DNA of 64,000 bases from DT-110 sp030148525 (GCA_965227445.1 OZ245751.1:4774001-4838000), one strand, 5' to 3'. Positions 7,852 through 20,472 are shown, counted from the first letter of the stretch. A program made the numbers and translations. The notes: generated by a model not told the origin, from the sequence alone.

Positions 7852-10008
7852 ATGGGTCAAACTATTTTGTATTTGGTTCCTGCACTGGGAGTCCTGGCGC
7901 TGCTGTTTACTGCCTGGCGCTCTAACTGGGTCTCTAAGCAAGAGATTGGTACGGAACGCATGGGACGTATTGCCACCAACATTGCCGATGGTGCCATGGC
8001 GTTTTTGAAAGCGGAGTATCGGGTCCTCATCATTTTCGTAGCCGCCGTTGCCATTCTCCTTGGCGTAAGCGCTGATGCGGAAGATTCTTCACCATTGATT
8101 GCCTTGTCCTTCGTACTGGGTGCCATTTGTTCAGCACTGGCTGGATTCATCGGGATGCGCGTAGCCACGAAAGCCAACGTACGTACCACCAATGCTGCCC
8201 GCGGCGGCCTCGGTAAAGCCCTTGAGATCGCCTTCGCCGGTGGTTCCGTGATGGGTATGGGCGTAGTTGGTCTCGGTGTACTTGGCCTCGGCCTTTTGTT
8301 CCTGCTCTATTCGAATATGGGCTGGGACGTTAATAGAGTAATTACAGTAGTCACCGGCTTTTCCTTCGGTGCTTCTTCTATTGCCCTCTTCGCCCGTGTC
8401 GGCGGTGGTATTTACACCAAAGCTGCCGACGTTGGTGCCGACCTCGTGGGTAAGGTAGAAGCCGGTATACCCGAAGATCACCCCCTTAACCCCGCCACTA
8501 TTGCCGACAACGTAGGTGATAACGTGGGTGACGTGGCCGGTATGGGAGCTGACCTCTTCGAGTCCTACGTTGGCTCTATCATCGGTACCATGGTACTCGG
8601 AGCGGCCTTTATCGGCCTCACCGGTTTCGAAGACACCAACGTCTTTGGTGGCTTGAATGCCGTGCTGCTGCCGCTGTCACTGGCTGGTGTGGGTATCCTC
8701 ACCTCCATCATTGGTACCTTCTTCGTACGCGTCCGGGAAGGCGGTGACCCGCAAAAAGCACTGAACCGTGGTGAATTCATCTCCGCCGGTCTGATGCTGG
8801 TCGCTACCTACTTCCTGGTGAACCACTTCATGCCAGCTACCTGGAGCTTTAAAGGCATTGATTACAACGCCATGGGTGTTTTCTGGGCCGTCATCTTCGG
8901 TCTGGTTGCCGGTTTGGCGATTGGTCTGATCACCGAATTCTACACCGGTACCGGTACCCGGCCGGTGCAGAATATTGTCGATCAGTCCCTGACGGGTTCT
9001 GCTACGAACATCATTGCCGGTCTGGGCGTAGGTATGCAGTCCACCGCTATTCCCATCATCATTTTGGCGGCAGCCATCATTGGCGCCTACGAATTTGCCG
9101 GTCTGTACGGTATCGCCATCGCCGCCGTTGGTATGCTCTCCAATACGGGTATCCAACTCGCCGTTGATGCCTACGGCCCCGTTTCTGATAACGCTGGTGG
9201 TATTGCCGAAATGGCCGACCTGCCGGGTGAAGTGCGCGAGCGTACCGACAAGCTGGATGCAGTTGGTAATACAACGGCTGCAATTGGTAAAGGATTTGCC
9301 ATCGGCTCCGCTGCCCTGACGGCACTGGCCCTCTTCGCAGCCTTTATGACCACGGCTCAGATCAACGCTATCGATATCTCCAAACCATTGGTTATGGCCG
9401 GTCTGCTGCTGGGTGGTATGCTGCCTTTCCTCTTCTCGTCCATGGCCATGGGTGCTGTAGGACGCGCAGCAATGGATATGATCAAAGAGGTGCGTCGCCA
9501 GTTCAATGATATTCCCGAGCTGAAAGCGGCCCTCGCCGTTATGCGCGAAAAAGGTGACGACTACAGCAAGTACAGTGACGCCGATAAGCAAACCTTTGAT
9601 GCTGCCGACGGCAAAGCTGAATACAGCAAGTGTGTGGAGATCTCCACCGCTGCCTCCATTCGCGAGATGGTCATTCCCGGCCTGATCGCCGTGGTAACAC
9701 CCGTACTAATCGGCTTCGTTGGCGGAGCCGAGATGCTGGGCGGTCTGCTGGCCGGTGTAACCGTTACCGGTGTCCTCATGGCCATCTTCCAGTCAAACGC
9801 TGGTGGTGCCTGGGATAATGCCAAGAAGATGTTCGAAGAAGGTGTCGACATCCAGGGGGAGAAGTATTACAAAGGCTCCGAGCCACACAAAGCAGCCGTG
9901 GTTGGTGATACCGTAGGTGACCCGTTCAAGGATACCTCCGGTCCTTCACTCAACATCCTGCTGAAATTGATGTCGGTGGTTGCTTTGGTGATTGCTCCGA
10001 TGTTGTAA
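7852..10008 (+). CDS. hppA: Membrane-bound cation-translocating pyrophosphatase
   Basis: A protein of about 718 residues with roughly 15-16 membrane segments that couples pyrophosphate hydrolysis to H+ and/or Na+ export. The PPi-binding motifs are present: DVGADLVGKVE, DNVGDNVGDVAG and a C-terminal DTVGDPFKDTSGPS. The sequence GNTTAAIGKG has Ala where K+-independent enzymes have Lys (GNTTKA), so this is the K+-dependent class, which includes Na+ pumps and dual pumps. The ATG at 7852 is chosen because the hydrophobic N-terminus begins there; the upstream extension to 7780 is unlike the family. It ends before a strong terminator. Confidence 0.95.
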   Translation: MGQTILYLVPALGVLALLFTAWRSNWVSKQEIGTERMGRIATNIADGAMAFLKAEYRVLIIFVAAVAILLGVSADAEDSSPLIALSFVLGAICSALAGFIGMRVATKANVRTTNAARGGLGKALEIAFAGGSVMGMGVVGLGVLGLGLLFLLYSNMGWDVNRVITVVTGFSFGASSIALFARVGGGIYTKAADVGADLVGKVEAGIPEDHPLNPATIADNVGDNVGDVAGMGADLFESYVGSIIGTMVLGAAFIGLTGFEDTNVFGGLNAVLLPLSLAGVGILTSIIGTFFVRVREGGDPQKALNRGEFISAGLMLVATYFLVNHFMPATWSFKGIDYNAMGVFWAVIFGLVAGLAIGLITEFYTGTGTRPVQNIVDQSLTGSATNIIAGLGVGMQSTAIPIIILAAAIIGAYEFAGLYGIAIAAVGMLSNTGIQLAVDAYGPVSDNAGGIAEMADLPGEVRERTDKLDAVGNTTAAIGKGFAIGSAALTALALFAAFMTTAQINAIDISKPLVMAGLLLGGMLPFLFSSMAMGAVGRAAMDMIKEVRRQFNDIPELKAALAVMREKGDDYSKYSDADKQTFDAADGKAEYSKCVEISTAASIREMVIPGLIAVVTPVLIGFVGGAEMLGGLLAGVTVTGVLMAIFQSNAGGAWDNAKKMFEEGVDIQGEKYYKGSEPHKAAVVGDTVGDPFKDTSGPSLNILLKLMSVVALVIAPML

Positions 10009-10022
10009 AACCCACCCTCAGT

Positions 10023-10044
10023 CCCTCCCTTTGCAAAGGGAGGG
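10023..10044. repeat. Perfect 22-bp palindrome after hppA
   Basis: CCCTCCCTTT at 10023-10032 is the exact reverse complement of 10035-10044. It is 14 bases after the hppA stop and may be an mRNA-end hairpin. Confidence 0.6.
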
Positions 10045-10153
10045 AAGCTACGATCCTTTTGAAGAGAGAGTTCTTCTTTTCTCAACAGAACCCTCTCTTC
10101 TCAAGCCGCCCTGGCTGCAGCGAAAACAGATATAGCAAGAGCGGTAGTTTACT

Positions 10154-10200
10154 AGCGGGGGAAAACGGTCCGACAGGATTGTTTTCCCCCGCTGTTTTTT
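10154..10200 (+). terminator. Rho-independent terminator after hppA
   Basis: A perfect 13-bp stem (10154-10166 with 10181-10193) is followed by GTTTTTT at 10194-10200. The rest of 10201-10430 holds no gene; a small GTCTCAG/CTGAGAC hairpin is near 10297. Confidence 0.8.
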
Positions 10201-10430
10201 GCCTTAAGGCAAAAGAAAACCCTCGCTCGTCTATATTCTGGCCTCCAAATGACCGTTTTATAAAACAGTAGCTGTTAGCATTGCGTTAAACATTCGGTCT
10301 CAGATGTCTGAGACGAAACAATTTCGCCTGAATTCAGTACTTTTAAGAACCTGTCCTTGTTTTTTAAATACAGGACATTCATTTTGAACAAGGCGACTAT
10401 ATCAACAACCACCTGATTAAAAAGCGACGT

Positions 10431-12536
10431 ATGAAATTTCGAGGCCCACTGTTTTTCTCCGTTGTCGCACTGACCTTCGTGCTGGCAGCCTTCTATCCGC
10501 AGCCCGTTGACAATAGCCAAAAAGAGGCGGTCATTATGCGGACCGTGTTGACCTTCCTGAACCAACTCCACTATAGCCCGAAAGATATCAATGACGATTT
10601 CTCGAAGGACCTGTACGACTTCTATATGGATCGTATCGACGGTACCCGCCGGTACCTCACCCAGAGCGACATCGAGCAATTGAGTGTGTACGAAAAACTA
10701 CTCGATGATCAGATCAATACGGGCGAATACGATTTCTTCGATCTTTCGGTCGACCTGCTCGACAAGGGGATCAAGAAAGCTGAATCCTTCTATCCGGAAT
10801 TGCTCGCTGAGCCCTTCGATTTCACCGTCAAGGAACACTTCGAGCTCGATGGTGAAAAGCGCGGCTACGCCAAAAACGATGAGGAACTCCGCGAAGTATG
10901 GCGCAAGATGATGAAATATGAGACCATGACCCGCCTGGCCCGTAAACTGGAGCGCCAGGAGCAAGACAAAGAAAAAGGCAAAGAGGTCAAAACCTATGAA
11001 GAACTCGAAGCCAAGTCGCGCGAGGAGGTGCGGGATATGTACGAAGGCGTATTCAAACGCATCGGTCAGATCAAACGCATGGATCGCCTCTCCTTCTACC
11101 TGAACAGCATAACCAGCTTGTTCGATCCCCACTCCAACTACTATAAGCCCATCGACAAGGAGAACTTCGACATTCGCATGTCGGGTAAACTGGAGGGTAT
11201 TGGTGCCCGCCTCACCAACGACGGTGAATACACCCAGGTGAGCGAGATCGTTACCGGTGGCCCCGCCTGGCAGGGAAAAGAGCTGGATGAGAAAGACCTG
11301 ATCCTGAAAGTAGCCCAGGGTGAAGAAGGCGACTGGATCGACGTAGCCGGCTGGGCGCTCGATGATGTGGTTCAGCAGATCCGCGGCGAAAAGGGTACGG
11401 TGGTACGCCTCACCATCCGCAAAGTCGACGGAACCCAGGAAGAGATCAGCATCGTACGCGATGTGGTAAATATTGAAGAGACCTTCGCCCGCTCACTCAT
11501 CCTCGACGGGAACGAGCCCGGCAGCAAAGTGGGGTACATTTTCCTTCCCAGTTTCTACGCCGACTTCGACGATCCCGACGGACGCTTTGCCGCCAAAGAC
11601 GTAGCTGTTGAGCTGGAAAAACTGAAATCCGAAGGTGTGGATGGTGTCATCCTCGACCTGCGTAATAATGGCGGTGGTTCCCTGATGGAAGTGGTCCGCA
11701 TGAGCGGCCTCTTCATCGAGCGCGGTCCCATCGTACAGGCCAAATACCGCACCCGCGATCCGGAGATCTACCGCGACACCGATTCCAAGGTCGTCTACGA
11801 CGGACCCCTGGCCGTGATGACCAACGGCTTCAGCGCCTCGGCCTCCGAAATCCTGGCCGGTGCCATTCAGGATTACAACCGCGGTGTGATCGTCGGTAGC
11901 AAAGCCACCTTCGGTAAGGGAACGGTGCAACGCTTCTTCCCGCTCGACCGCGCCGTGCGCGGCATGGACGACATCAAGCCACTCGGCGAGATCAAACTGA
12001 CCACCCAGAAGTTCTTCCGGATCACGGGTGAATCCAATCAGTTACAAGGTATCATCCCCGACGTAGTGCTGCCCGACCGCTACCACTACATCGAAACCGG
12101 TGAGCGTGAAGAAGATTACCCACTGGCCTGGACCGAGATCGAACCGGTACCCTACGACCAGAGCGTTTACCAGGTGGAAAACACCCAGGCACTGGCTAAG
12201 CAAAGTGCTCAGCGCTTATCGCAAAATTCCGTTTTCCAGGAGATCCTGGCCAGCGCTAAGGATCTGGAAAAAGATCGGGAAGACTCCAAGTACAGCCTCC
12301 ACCTGGAAACCTACCGGGCGGAACTGGCCGAGCAGAAAGCCGAAAGCAAAGCCTTCAGTGCCTTATTCGACAATGTAGTCATCTCGGGTGCCAAAAACCC
12401 AAGCGCCGATATGGAGATGATCAACGCTTCGGAGAAAGCTAAGGCCCGCAACAAAGAGTTCATCGAGGGCGTCGAGACAGACGTTTACATCAAGGAAACC
12501 ATCCAGGTGCTCCAGGATATGGAGAAAGCGTCCTAA
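10431..12536 (+). CDS. prc: Carboxy-terminal processing protease Tsp/Prc (S41 family)
   Basis: A 701-residue periplasmic serine protease with an N-terminal membrane or signal segment (FFSVVALTFVLAAFYP). An N-terminal helical domain is followed by a PDZ domain (about 235-330) and the S41 catalytic core. The catalytic pair is Ser470 in GFSASASE (the middle Ser, by alignment with E. coli Tsp) and Lys496 in TFGKGT. A C-terminal helical domain (about 580-700) matches the long Tsp subfamily. It degrades or trims proteins with exposed hydrophobic C-termini and is linked to cell-envelope quality control. It ends before a very long bidirectional hairpin. Confidence 0.95.
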   Translation: MKFRGPLFFSVVALTFVLAAFYPQPVDNSQKEAVIMRTVLTFLNQLHYSPKDINDDFSKDLYDFYMDRIDGTRRYLTQSDIEQLSVYEKLLDDQINTGEYDFFDLSVDLLDKGIKKAESFYPELLAEPFDFTVKEHFELDGEKRGYAKNDEELREVWRKMMKYETMTRLARKLERQEQDKEKGKEVKTYEELEAKSREEVRDMYEGVFKRIGQIKRMDRLSFYLNSITSLFDPHSNYYKPIDKENFDIRMSGKLEGIGARLTNDGEYTQVSEIVTGGPAWQGKELDEKDLILKVAQGEEGDWIDVAGWALDDVVQQIRGEKGTVVRLTIRKVDGTQEEISIVRDVVNIEETFARSLILDGNEPGSKVGYIFLPSFYADFDDPDGRFAAKDVAVELEKLKSEGVDGVILDLRNNGGGSLMEVVRMSGLFIERGPIVQAKYRTRDPEIYRDTDSKVVYDGPLAVMTNGFSASASEILAGAIQDYNRGVIVGSKATFGKGTVQRFFPLDRAVRGMDDIKPLGEIKLTTQKFFRITGESNQLQGIIPDVVLPDRYHYIETGEREEDYPLAWTEIEPVPYDQSVYQVENTQALAKQSAQRLSQNSVFQEILASAKDLEKDREDSKYSLHLETYRAELAEQKAESKAFSALFDNVVISGAKNPSADMEMINASEKAKARNKEFIEGVETDVYIKETIQVLQDMEKAS

Positions 12537-12542
12537 GAGATT

Positions 12543-12606
12543 GTTTCCCCAAACAGAAAAGCCCGGCTGCAGTGTGCTGCAGCCGGGCTTTTCTGTTTGG
12601 GGAAAC
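12543..12606. terminator. Giant perfect hairpin between convergent genes
   Basis: A 30-bp stem without mismatch (12543-12572 pairs with 12577-12606) with a TGTG loop. The stem begins AAACAGAAAAGCCCGG-like and includes A- and T-runs on both strands, so it can terminate prc from the left and the lipoprotein operon from the right. Confidence 0.85.
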
Positions 12607-12610
12607 GGGC

Positions 12611-13006
12611 TTAATCCAATCGAACGTATTTGTATTTTTCTACGCCTTCATCGGTATCAAACCGGACAATAAATTGTTCTTCTGAAAATTCTTCTACAAA
12701 CCATTCATTCCGAATAGGTGCAGAGAGTTCAATCGTAGAATCACCATCATTTACCTCAAAAGTAGCTGTTTCAAATAATTGGTCTTGGTAATAATAGGTG
12801 TATTGATTATCCTCCGAAAACGTTACCCTGTTTTCCAGGAAGGAAACAACATGCCATTCCCTGTCACCATAATTTTGGACATTGATGGATTCTCTAATTT
12901 GCCAAGAACCGTAAATTACCTCGCTCAGCAATAGCGGCTGCTCCGTAAATTCCCCCTTCGTACAGGAAATCAATACAACAAAAAGGAGGAGCAGTAATCT
13001 TCTCAT
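12611..13006 (-). CDS. Small lipoprotein, copy 3 of a paralogous set
   Basis: About 131 residues. The ATG at 13006 begins MRRLLLLLFVVLISCTKG, a lipoprotein signal with lipidation Cys in LISC. The mature part is a beta-rich domain of about 100 residues with GSWQIRES near the start, NYGDREWH in the middle and a FDTDEGVEKYKYVRLD tail. It shares this pattern with the two genes upstream, especially 13461-13865. The layout recalls lipocalin-like lipoproteins of Bacteroidota, but I cannot assign a family. It is last in an operon with a secreted metalloprotease. Confidence 0.7.
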   Translation of the reverse strand: MRRLLLLLFVVLISCTKGEFTEQPLLLSEVIYGSWQIRESINVQNYGDREWHVVSFLENRVTFSEDNQYTYYYQDQLFETATFEVNDGDSTIELSAPIRNEWFVEEFSEEQFIVRFDTDEGVEKYKYVRLD

Positions 13007-13043
13007 AGTTGACGTATTACACAAGTGTGCTCACTATTGATAA

Positions 13044-13460
13044 TTATCTACGTACCAGTCTTCGCCCTTCCGGACCTTCATCCGTATCGATGAACAAATC
13101 GATCTGATTTTCATCAAAGTAGGTCACCTCATAAGTTTGCATGCCAAATCGAGGAAAAAAAGTGATCAGGGAGTCGGTGACAGACACTTCAAATTGGCCG
13201 GCACTCAATACCGATCCATTACCTAACACCAAAGAAAAGCTATCTCGCTCAGAAAAGAAGGAATAGGTCGCGTAAGGCGGATTAAGGTCATTCCATGCTT
13301 CATTCTGGAATAACAATGTGCTTTTTTGCTGCCGGATTTCCCAGGTGCCATAGACAATCTCGTCGAGATGTAATTCACTATCTTGCACCATTTCTTTGGC
13401 ACATGACCAACCCAAAAAAAGGAGAAGAATTACGTAGATAGATATAGTGGGTGTTTTCAT
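13044..13460 (-). CDS. Small lipoprotein, copy 2 of a paralogous set
   Basis: A 138-residue protein with a lipoprotein signal (LLLFLGWSCAKE). The mature domain has YGTWEIRQQ, a beta-rich core and an IDTDEGPEGRRLVR tail that corresponds to the tails of its neighbours, so it is a diverged paralogue. Its start lies directly next to the stop of the upstream lipoprotein gene. Function is unknown; repeated small beta domains near a protease might act as inhibitors, but this is only an idea from context. Confidence 0.7.
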   Translation of the reverse strand: MKTPTISIYVILLLFLGWSCAKEMVQDSELHLDEIVYGTWEIRQQKSTLLFQNEAWNDLNPPYATYSFFSERDSFSLVLGNGSVLSAGQFEVSVTDSLITFFPRFGMQTYEVTYFDENQIDLFIDTDEGPEGRRLVRR

Positions 13461-13865
13461 TTAGTCTAATCGAATGTATTTCATTTTTTCAAATCCTTCA
13501 TCCGTTTCGATTTGCCGTATAAAGGAATCACGTGCAAAGACAGTTATATTCCAATGGGCAAATGCCGGTTCCTCCACTATAATCACCGAATCAGAATCAT
13601 TCACCGAATAAGGAGCTGTTTCAATCAATTGCCCACTAAAATAAAAGGAGTAATTGCCATTTTCATCAAAAACCGTTTCACCGCCATCAGAAATAGGATG
13701 CCAGCTCCGGTCACCATAATTAATGGGACTGATGGCTTCTGATAACGTCCATTTCCCTTTAATAATTTCGCTAAGTGTGTTGCGTGCTTTTAGTTCCATA
13801 TCCTTGGTACAAGAAAAACACATTAGCAAACCAAAAAGCATTGATATTATTAAATAATTTTTCAT
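13461..13865 (-). CDS. Small lipoprotein, copy 1 of a paralogous set
   Basis: A 134-residue protein with a lipoprotein signal (FGLLMCFSCTKD). Its domain GKWTLSEAISPINYGDRSWHPIS and tail IETDEGFEKMKYIRLD are very similar to copy 3 and less so to copy 2. The ATG overlaps the TGA of the metalloprotease gene (ATGA at 13862-13865), implying translational coupling with it. Confidence 0.72.
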   Translation of the reverse strand: MKNYLIISMLFGLLMCFSCTKDMELKARNTLSEIIKGKWTLSEAISPINYGDRSWHPISDGGETVFDENGNYSFYFSGQLIETAPYSVNDSDSVIIVEEPAFAHWNITVFARDSFIRQIETDEGFEKMKYIRLD

Positions 13866-15448
13866 TTTTTATATATTGTTCGAGTATCAATCCCATTCGC
13901 ATGGAAAACCTGGACCACTATAACCTCTTCATTAATTTTTCCCATTTTTAATTTAAAATTAGTGACCATACCTTCCATAATAAAGTCTTCAAGTAAAAAT
14001 CCATCAATACTTATGATCTTAACCTGAAAGAAAGGAATACGACTTACTATAGTTAAAAGGTCATCCATTGGATTTGGATACATGTTTATTTTTACATTAT
14101 TTTCATCTGATAAGTCAAGTATTTTTCGTTTAACACTTACGCCTGATGAATAAATGTTATCACAAAGGACATTGTGAACAACTATTTTATTGTTCCGGTT
14201 ATTGGTACCAATAAAATTACCACCTACGTTTTGATCAGGGTTAGAAAGGAATAAAATTCGGCTTTCTCCCGCTAAAATTTCGGCCGAAGAAATCCCCGAC
14301 ATTAATGTAATAACTTGAGCGGATTTGTATCCATGCGCACAAATCAATGGATCATTTGTCGGGTCGATATTATCATGCCTAGCCCCCATCAAATGTCCTA
14401 ACTCATGAGCATAGGTAAACCGCGGGCCATTCACGTACCAATGAACCGTTATTGCTGCATCATCCAGGCTTGCGTTATATCCAGAAGACGACACCGGAAT
14501 TTCCGCTTCTCCGTACACATTCCCGTAGTCCCCATGAGTGGATAAGATTGCCCGATCTTGCTGATATGTTGAATATAATTGACTTGCTTGTTGCTGGAAG
14601 GTCAATCGATCATTCGTTATATTTCCTGTGTAGAGATTAGGGTAGTCAACATTTAGACCTTCCCAAGTAATATTTATCCCGGTAATATTATTATTAGCTA
14701 AAAGCTGCAAGAAACTCAACCGGCCCTGAATTTTATCCTGCGTTACGTAATATGTATCCAGGTTATAATAAGGATGGCTGTAAGCTGAATATTTTTCGTA
14801 AAGAGAATCAACCAATTCTTGCGACCAACAGTCCAAAATAACCCATTGCTTTCGGCATTGGAATTCAGGTGGCGGAGGGTCACAAAATGGCGATGTACTC
14901 TGGGAAATACTGTTGAACCCTGACTCGACGGGGGAATTGGTGCCACAAGTCAGGTGAGGATTTACTACTCTGGTTTCCTGCAATAAGGATACTCCAAAAT
15001 CGATAGGCTGAAACGCATAGGAGGTGCCATTAAATTGAAGAAATCCACTAACGAGTCCCTGACCACTCCTTACCAGCATAAAGGAACCGGTTTGTCGCGG
15101 CCCACTAATACTTCCTCCCCATACATCAAAAACTAATGACAATCCTTCTAATTCTGTTTCCTCTCTAAAATAGGTATTTGACTCTAGATAGAGCGTACTA
15201 TTGTTTCCGGGGACATTCAAGGAAAAGTGAATGGTTTCTTTCTTTTCAAACGCATCAAAAGCGACAATATAGCTCTCCTTGATATTAGGGTTATTTTCAG
15301 GTTTTCCTAATTCATTATACAATTGTTTTGCTTCTTTCCCGAGGAGAGTGCTTTGTGGAGATAAAAATGAATACAATTGGTCGACTTGCCCGTAAAGAAT
15401 AGTCAATGGAAGAAAGATGGATAGGAATACGCCTAAAAGGAATTTCAT
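13862..15448 (-). CDS. Secreted metzincin metalloprotease with T9SS sorting domain
   Basis: A 528-residue protein with a Sec signal (MKFLLGVFLSIFLPLTILYG). The zinc site HELGHLMGARHD (His348, Glu349, His352, His358) and a downstream Met-turn (TLMSG) place it in the reprolysin-like/M12B metzincins. Residues after about 445 (KINMYPNPMDDLLTIVS onward) resemble a type A C-terminal domain that directs export and surface attachment by the type IX secretion system. The middle is beta-rich and Cys-containing. It probably degrades extracellular protein. It heads an operon with three lipoproteins. The region upstream contains a very long hairpin. Confidence 0.85.
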   Translation of the reverse strand: MKFLLGVFLSIFLPLTILYGQVDQLYSFLSPQSTLLGKEAKQLYNELGKPENNPNIKESYIVAFDAFEKKETIHFSLNVPGNNSTLYLESNTYFREETELEGLSLVFDVWGGSISGPRQTGSFMLVRSGQGLVSGFLQFNGTSYAFQPIDFGVSLLQETRVVNPHLTCGTNSPVESGFNSISQSTSPFCDPPPPEFQCRKQWVILDCWSQELVDSLYEKYSAYSHPYYNLDTYYVTQDKIQGRLSFLQLLANNNITGINITWEGLNVDYPNLYTGNITNDRLTFQQQASQLYSTYQQDRAILSTHGDYGNVYGEAEIPVSSSGYNASLDDAAITVHWYVNGPRFTYAHELGHLMGARHDNIDPTNDPLICAHGYKSAQVITLMSGISSAEILAGESRILFLSNPDQNVGGNFIGTNNRNNKIVVHNVLCDNIYSSGVSVKRKILDLSDENNVKINMYPNPMDDLLTIVSRIPFFQVKIISIDGFLLEDFIMEGMVTNFKLKMGKINEEVIVVQVFHANGIDTRTIYKK

Positions 15449-15507
15449 AGTAACTGGGTTTTATTATTAATTAATATAAAATAAAAACGGAACTTTTCAA
15501 AATATCC

Positions 15508-15569
15508 GCCGGAACAAACTGTTTGCGGTGCATGGTTGAGACCATGCACCGCAAACAGTTTGTTCCGGC
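15508..15569. repeat. Giant perfect hairpin in a divergent intergenic region
   Basis: A 29-bp stem without mismatch (15508-15536 pairs with 15541-15569) with a TGAG loop. It lies between the metzincin start on the minus strand and the ABC-F gene on the plus strand, just before a -7-like box, so it is not a normal terminator position. Confidence 0.85.
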
Positions 15570-15575
15570 AATCCC

Positions 15576-15583
15576 TAGTTTTG
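15576..15583 (+). promoter_or_regulatory. Possible -7 box for the ABC-F gene
   Basis: TAGTTTTG fits TAnnTTTG and gives a start point near 15590, just before the chosen GTG. The expected -33 element would fall inside the giant hairpin and is not clear. Confidence 0.4.
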
Positions 15584-15616
15584 TATATTCACCAGTCGTC
15601 AAAAAAAGCAGCATAC

Positions 15617-19114
<3,498 letters not shown>

Positions 19115-19276
19115 AAATTATTTGGTCTTATTTCGATTTACAAATTGCAGGACCTTTATTTTCAGCATTTTATACGAATCCCTTCTATTTATTGATCTCG
19201 ATCTGCCAGGATACTTTTTCTGGATCATTGTCCTTTAGGAATAATAGAATTAGGGCCAATTTGCTGAAAAAAAACT

Positions 19277-19656
19277 ATGGGTTTTCAATCATTGCACGTT
19301 TGGCAAAAATCGAAGAATCTTGCGGTACGTATTTACCGGGAAACGAAAAGATCAAAAGAGTTCAGTAACGATTTTGGCTTTCGGGATCAAATCAGAAGAG
19401 CAGCAATTTCCATTCCCTCCAATATCGCCGAAGGGCATGAAATGAATACAACCAAACACACGAATCATCACCTAACCATTGCAAAAGGTTCCTGCGCAGA
19501 ACTAATGACCCAAATCCTAATCGCGCAGGAAGTTGAATATCTATCAAATGAGGTGGCTGACCTATTAATGAAGAAGCCAATCATACCATAGCCATGTTAA
19601 AAAACCTTATCCGGGCCAGGCAACAGATTCAGAAAGAAAAAAACCGTAAGCCGTGA
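19277..19656 (+). pseudogene. Four-helix-bundle protein (S23/IVS family), frameshifted near the C-terminus
   Basis: The frame from the ATG at 19277 encodes FQSLHVWQKSKNLAVRIY, IRRAAISIPSNIAEG and CAELMTQILIAQE, the pattern of the about 115-residue four-helix-bundle family first seen in 23S rRNA intervening sequences. It stops at 19591 after 104 residues. The missing tail (ANHTIAMLKNLIRARQ) is present in another frame up to a TGA at 19654-19656, so one base has probably been lost near 19570. Function of free-standing members is unknown. The protein may still fold, since only the last helix is affected. Confidence 0.75.
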
Positions 19657-19779
19657 GCCGGCTATCGTAAACCGTCTTCCTTGGACCATATTAAAAAACC
19701 TTATCCGGGCCAGGCAACGAATTCTCAAAGAAGAAAACCGTAAGCCGTGAGCCGGCTATCGTAAACCGTCTTCCTCGAC
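19592..19779. repeat. Tandem duplication of a 94-bp unit
   Basis: 19592-19685 and 19686-19779 are close copies, differing by a few substitutions and small indels. Each includes the coding tail of the four-helix gene and the following CCGTAAGCCG fragment. Confidence 0.85.
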
Positions 19780-19790
19780 ATTCGAGGAAC

Positions 19791-20282
19791 TTACTCATTT
19801 TGTAATTCGACGAGTTTACGTTCAAATTCCTTCTCCGCGCCCGGAACGTACCCATTGGATTCGTACACGATGGTACCATCCGGCGCCAACAGATAGGTCT
19901 GCGGGATGGCCTGGAAATTCAGGGCGTTCTTGAGTTGATTATCCTGGTCGCTGAGGAAGGTAAAATCCCAGCCCTCCGTAGCGGCGATGGATTTGGCCCG
20001 CGCCAGTTGCCGCCGGGTATCGATGGTAACGGCGACGATCTTCACCCCGAAGCGCTCCTGCCACTGGCCCAGGTTTTCCTGAAAAGCGTTGAGCTCGCGG
20101 TGGCAGGGCTTACACCAGCTCGCCCAAAAACTCAGGATAACGGGCTGCTCTTCCTCCAAAATCTCCGTAATGGACAACGACTGGCCGGCCATGGTGCGGA
20201 CGGTCACATCGGGTAATTGCTTTTGGGCTTTCGCCAAAAAAGGAAGCACAGCGGCAAGGACAAGGGTCAGATACAGTCGCAT
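19791..20282 (-). CDS. TlpA-like thioredoxin-fold protein
   Basis: A 163-residue exported protein with a Sec signal (LYLTLVLAAVLPFLAKA). The redox motif WASWCKPC lies at about residues 55-62, after the family segment EQPVILSFWA, and the cis-Pro segment (AIPQTYLL) is present near residue 130. TlpA/ResA-like proteins reduce or exchange disulfides outside the cytoplasm, for example in cytochrome c maturation. Across a 400-base gap lie the divergent DUF6029 and Omp28-like genes, the latter with its own CxxC motif, so a shared thiol-related job is possible. Confidence 0.9.
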   Translation of the reverse strand: MRLYLTLVLAAVLPFLAKAQKQLPDVTVRTMAGQSLSITEILEEEQPVILSFWASWCKPCHRELNAFQENLGQWQERFGVKIVAVTIDTRRQLARAKSIAATEGWDFTFLSDQDNQLKNALNFQAIPQTYLLAPDGTIVYESNGYVPGAEKEFERKLVELQNE

Positions 20283-20472
20283 AGTTCGTATATATTTGAG
20301 TTCCGAATGTACGGCTTTCGCCGAAACAAATTCTATTTTTGAACGGCTGACGGCTCCCTTCTACGTCCCAATCAGGACTAGGACGGGTAGGAACGGCTAT
20401 TTTTTTCAATGGTGGCGGTTTCCCCAGTTATAAATCAAGACGTTTGTTTTTTTAAAGCACAAGCCTTGGACC

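Noticed and set aside
8677..9591. 304-codon open frame antisense to hppA
   Set aside because: Its composition is the complement of the conserved glycine-rich membrane segments, so it is not a gene.
19277..19591. Four-helix-bundle gene as part of a 23S rRNA intervening sequence
   Set aside because: No rRNA sequence surrounds it; free-standing copies are common.
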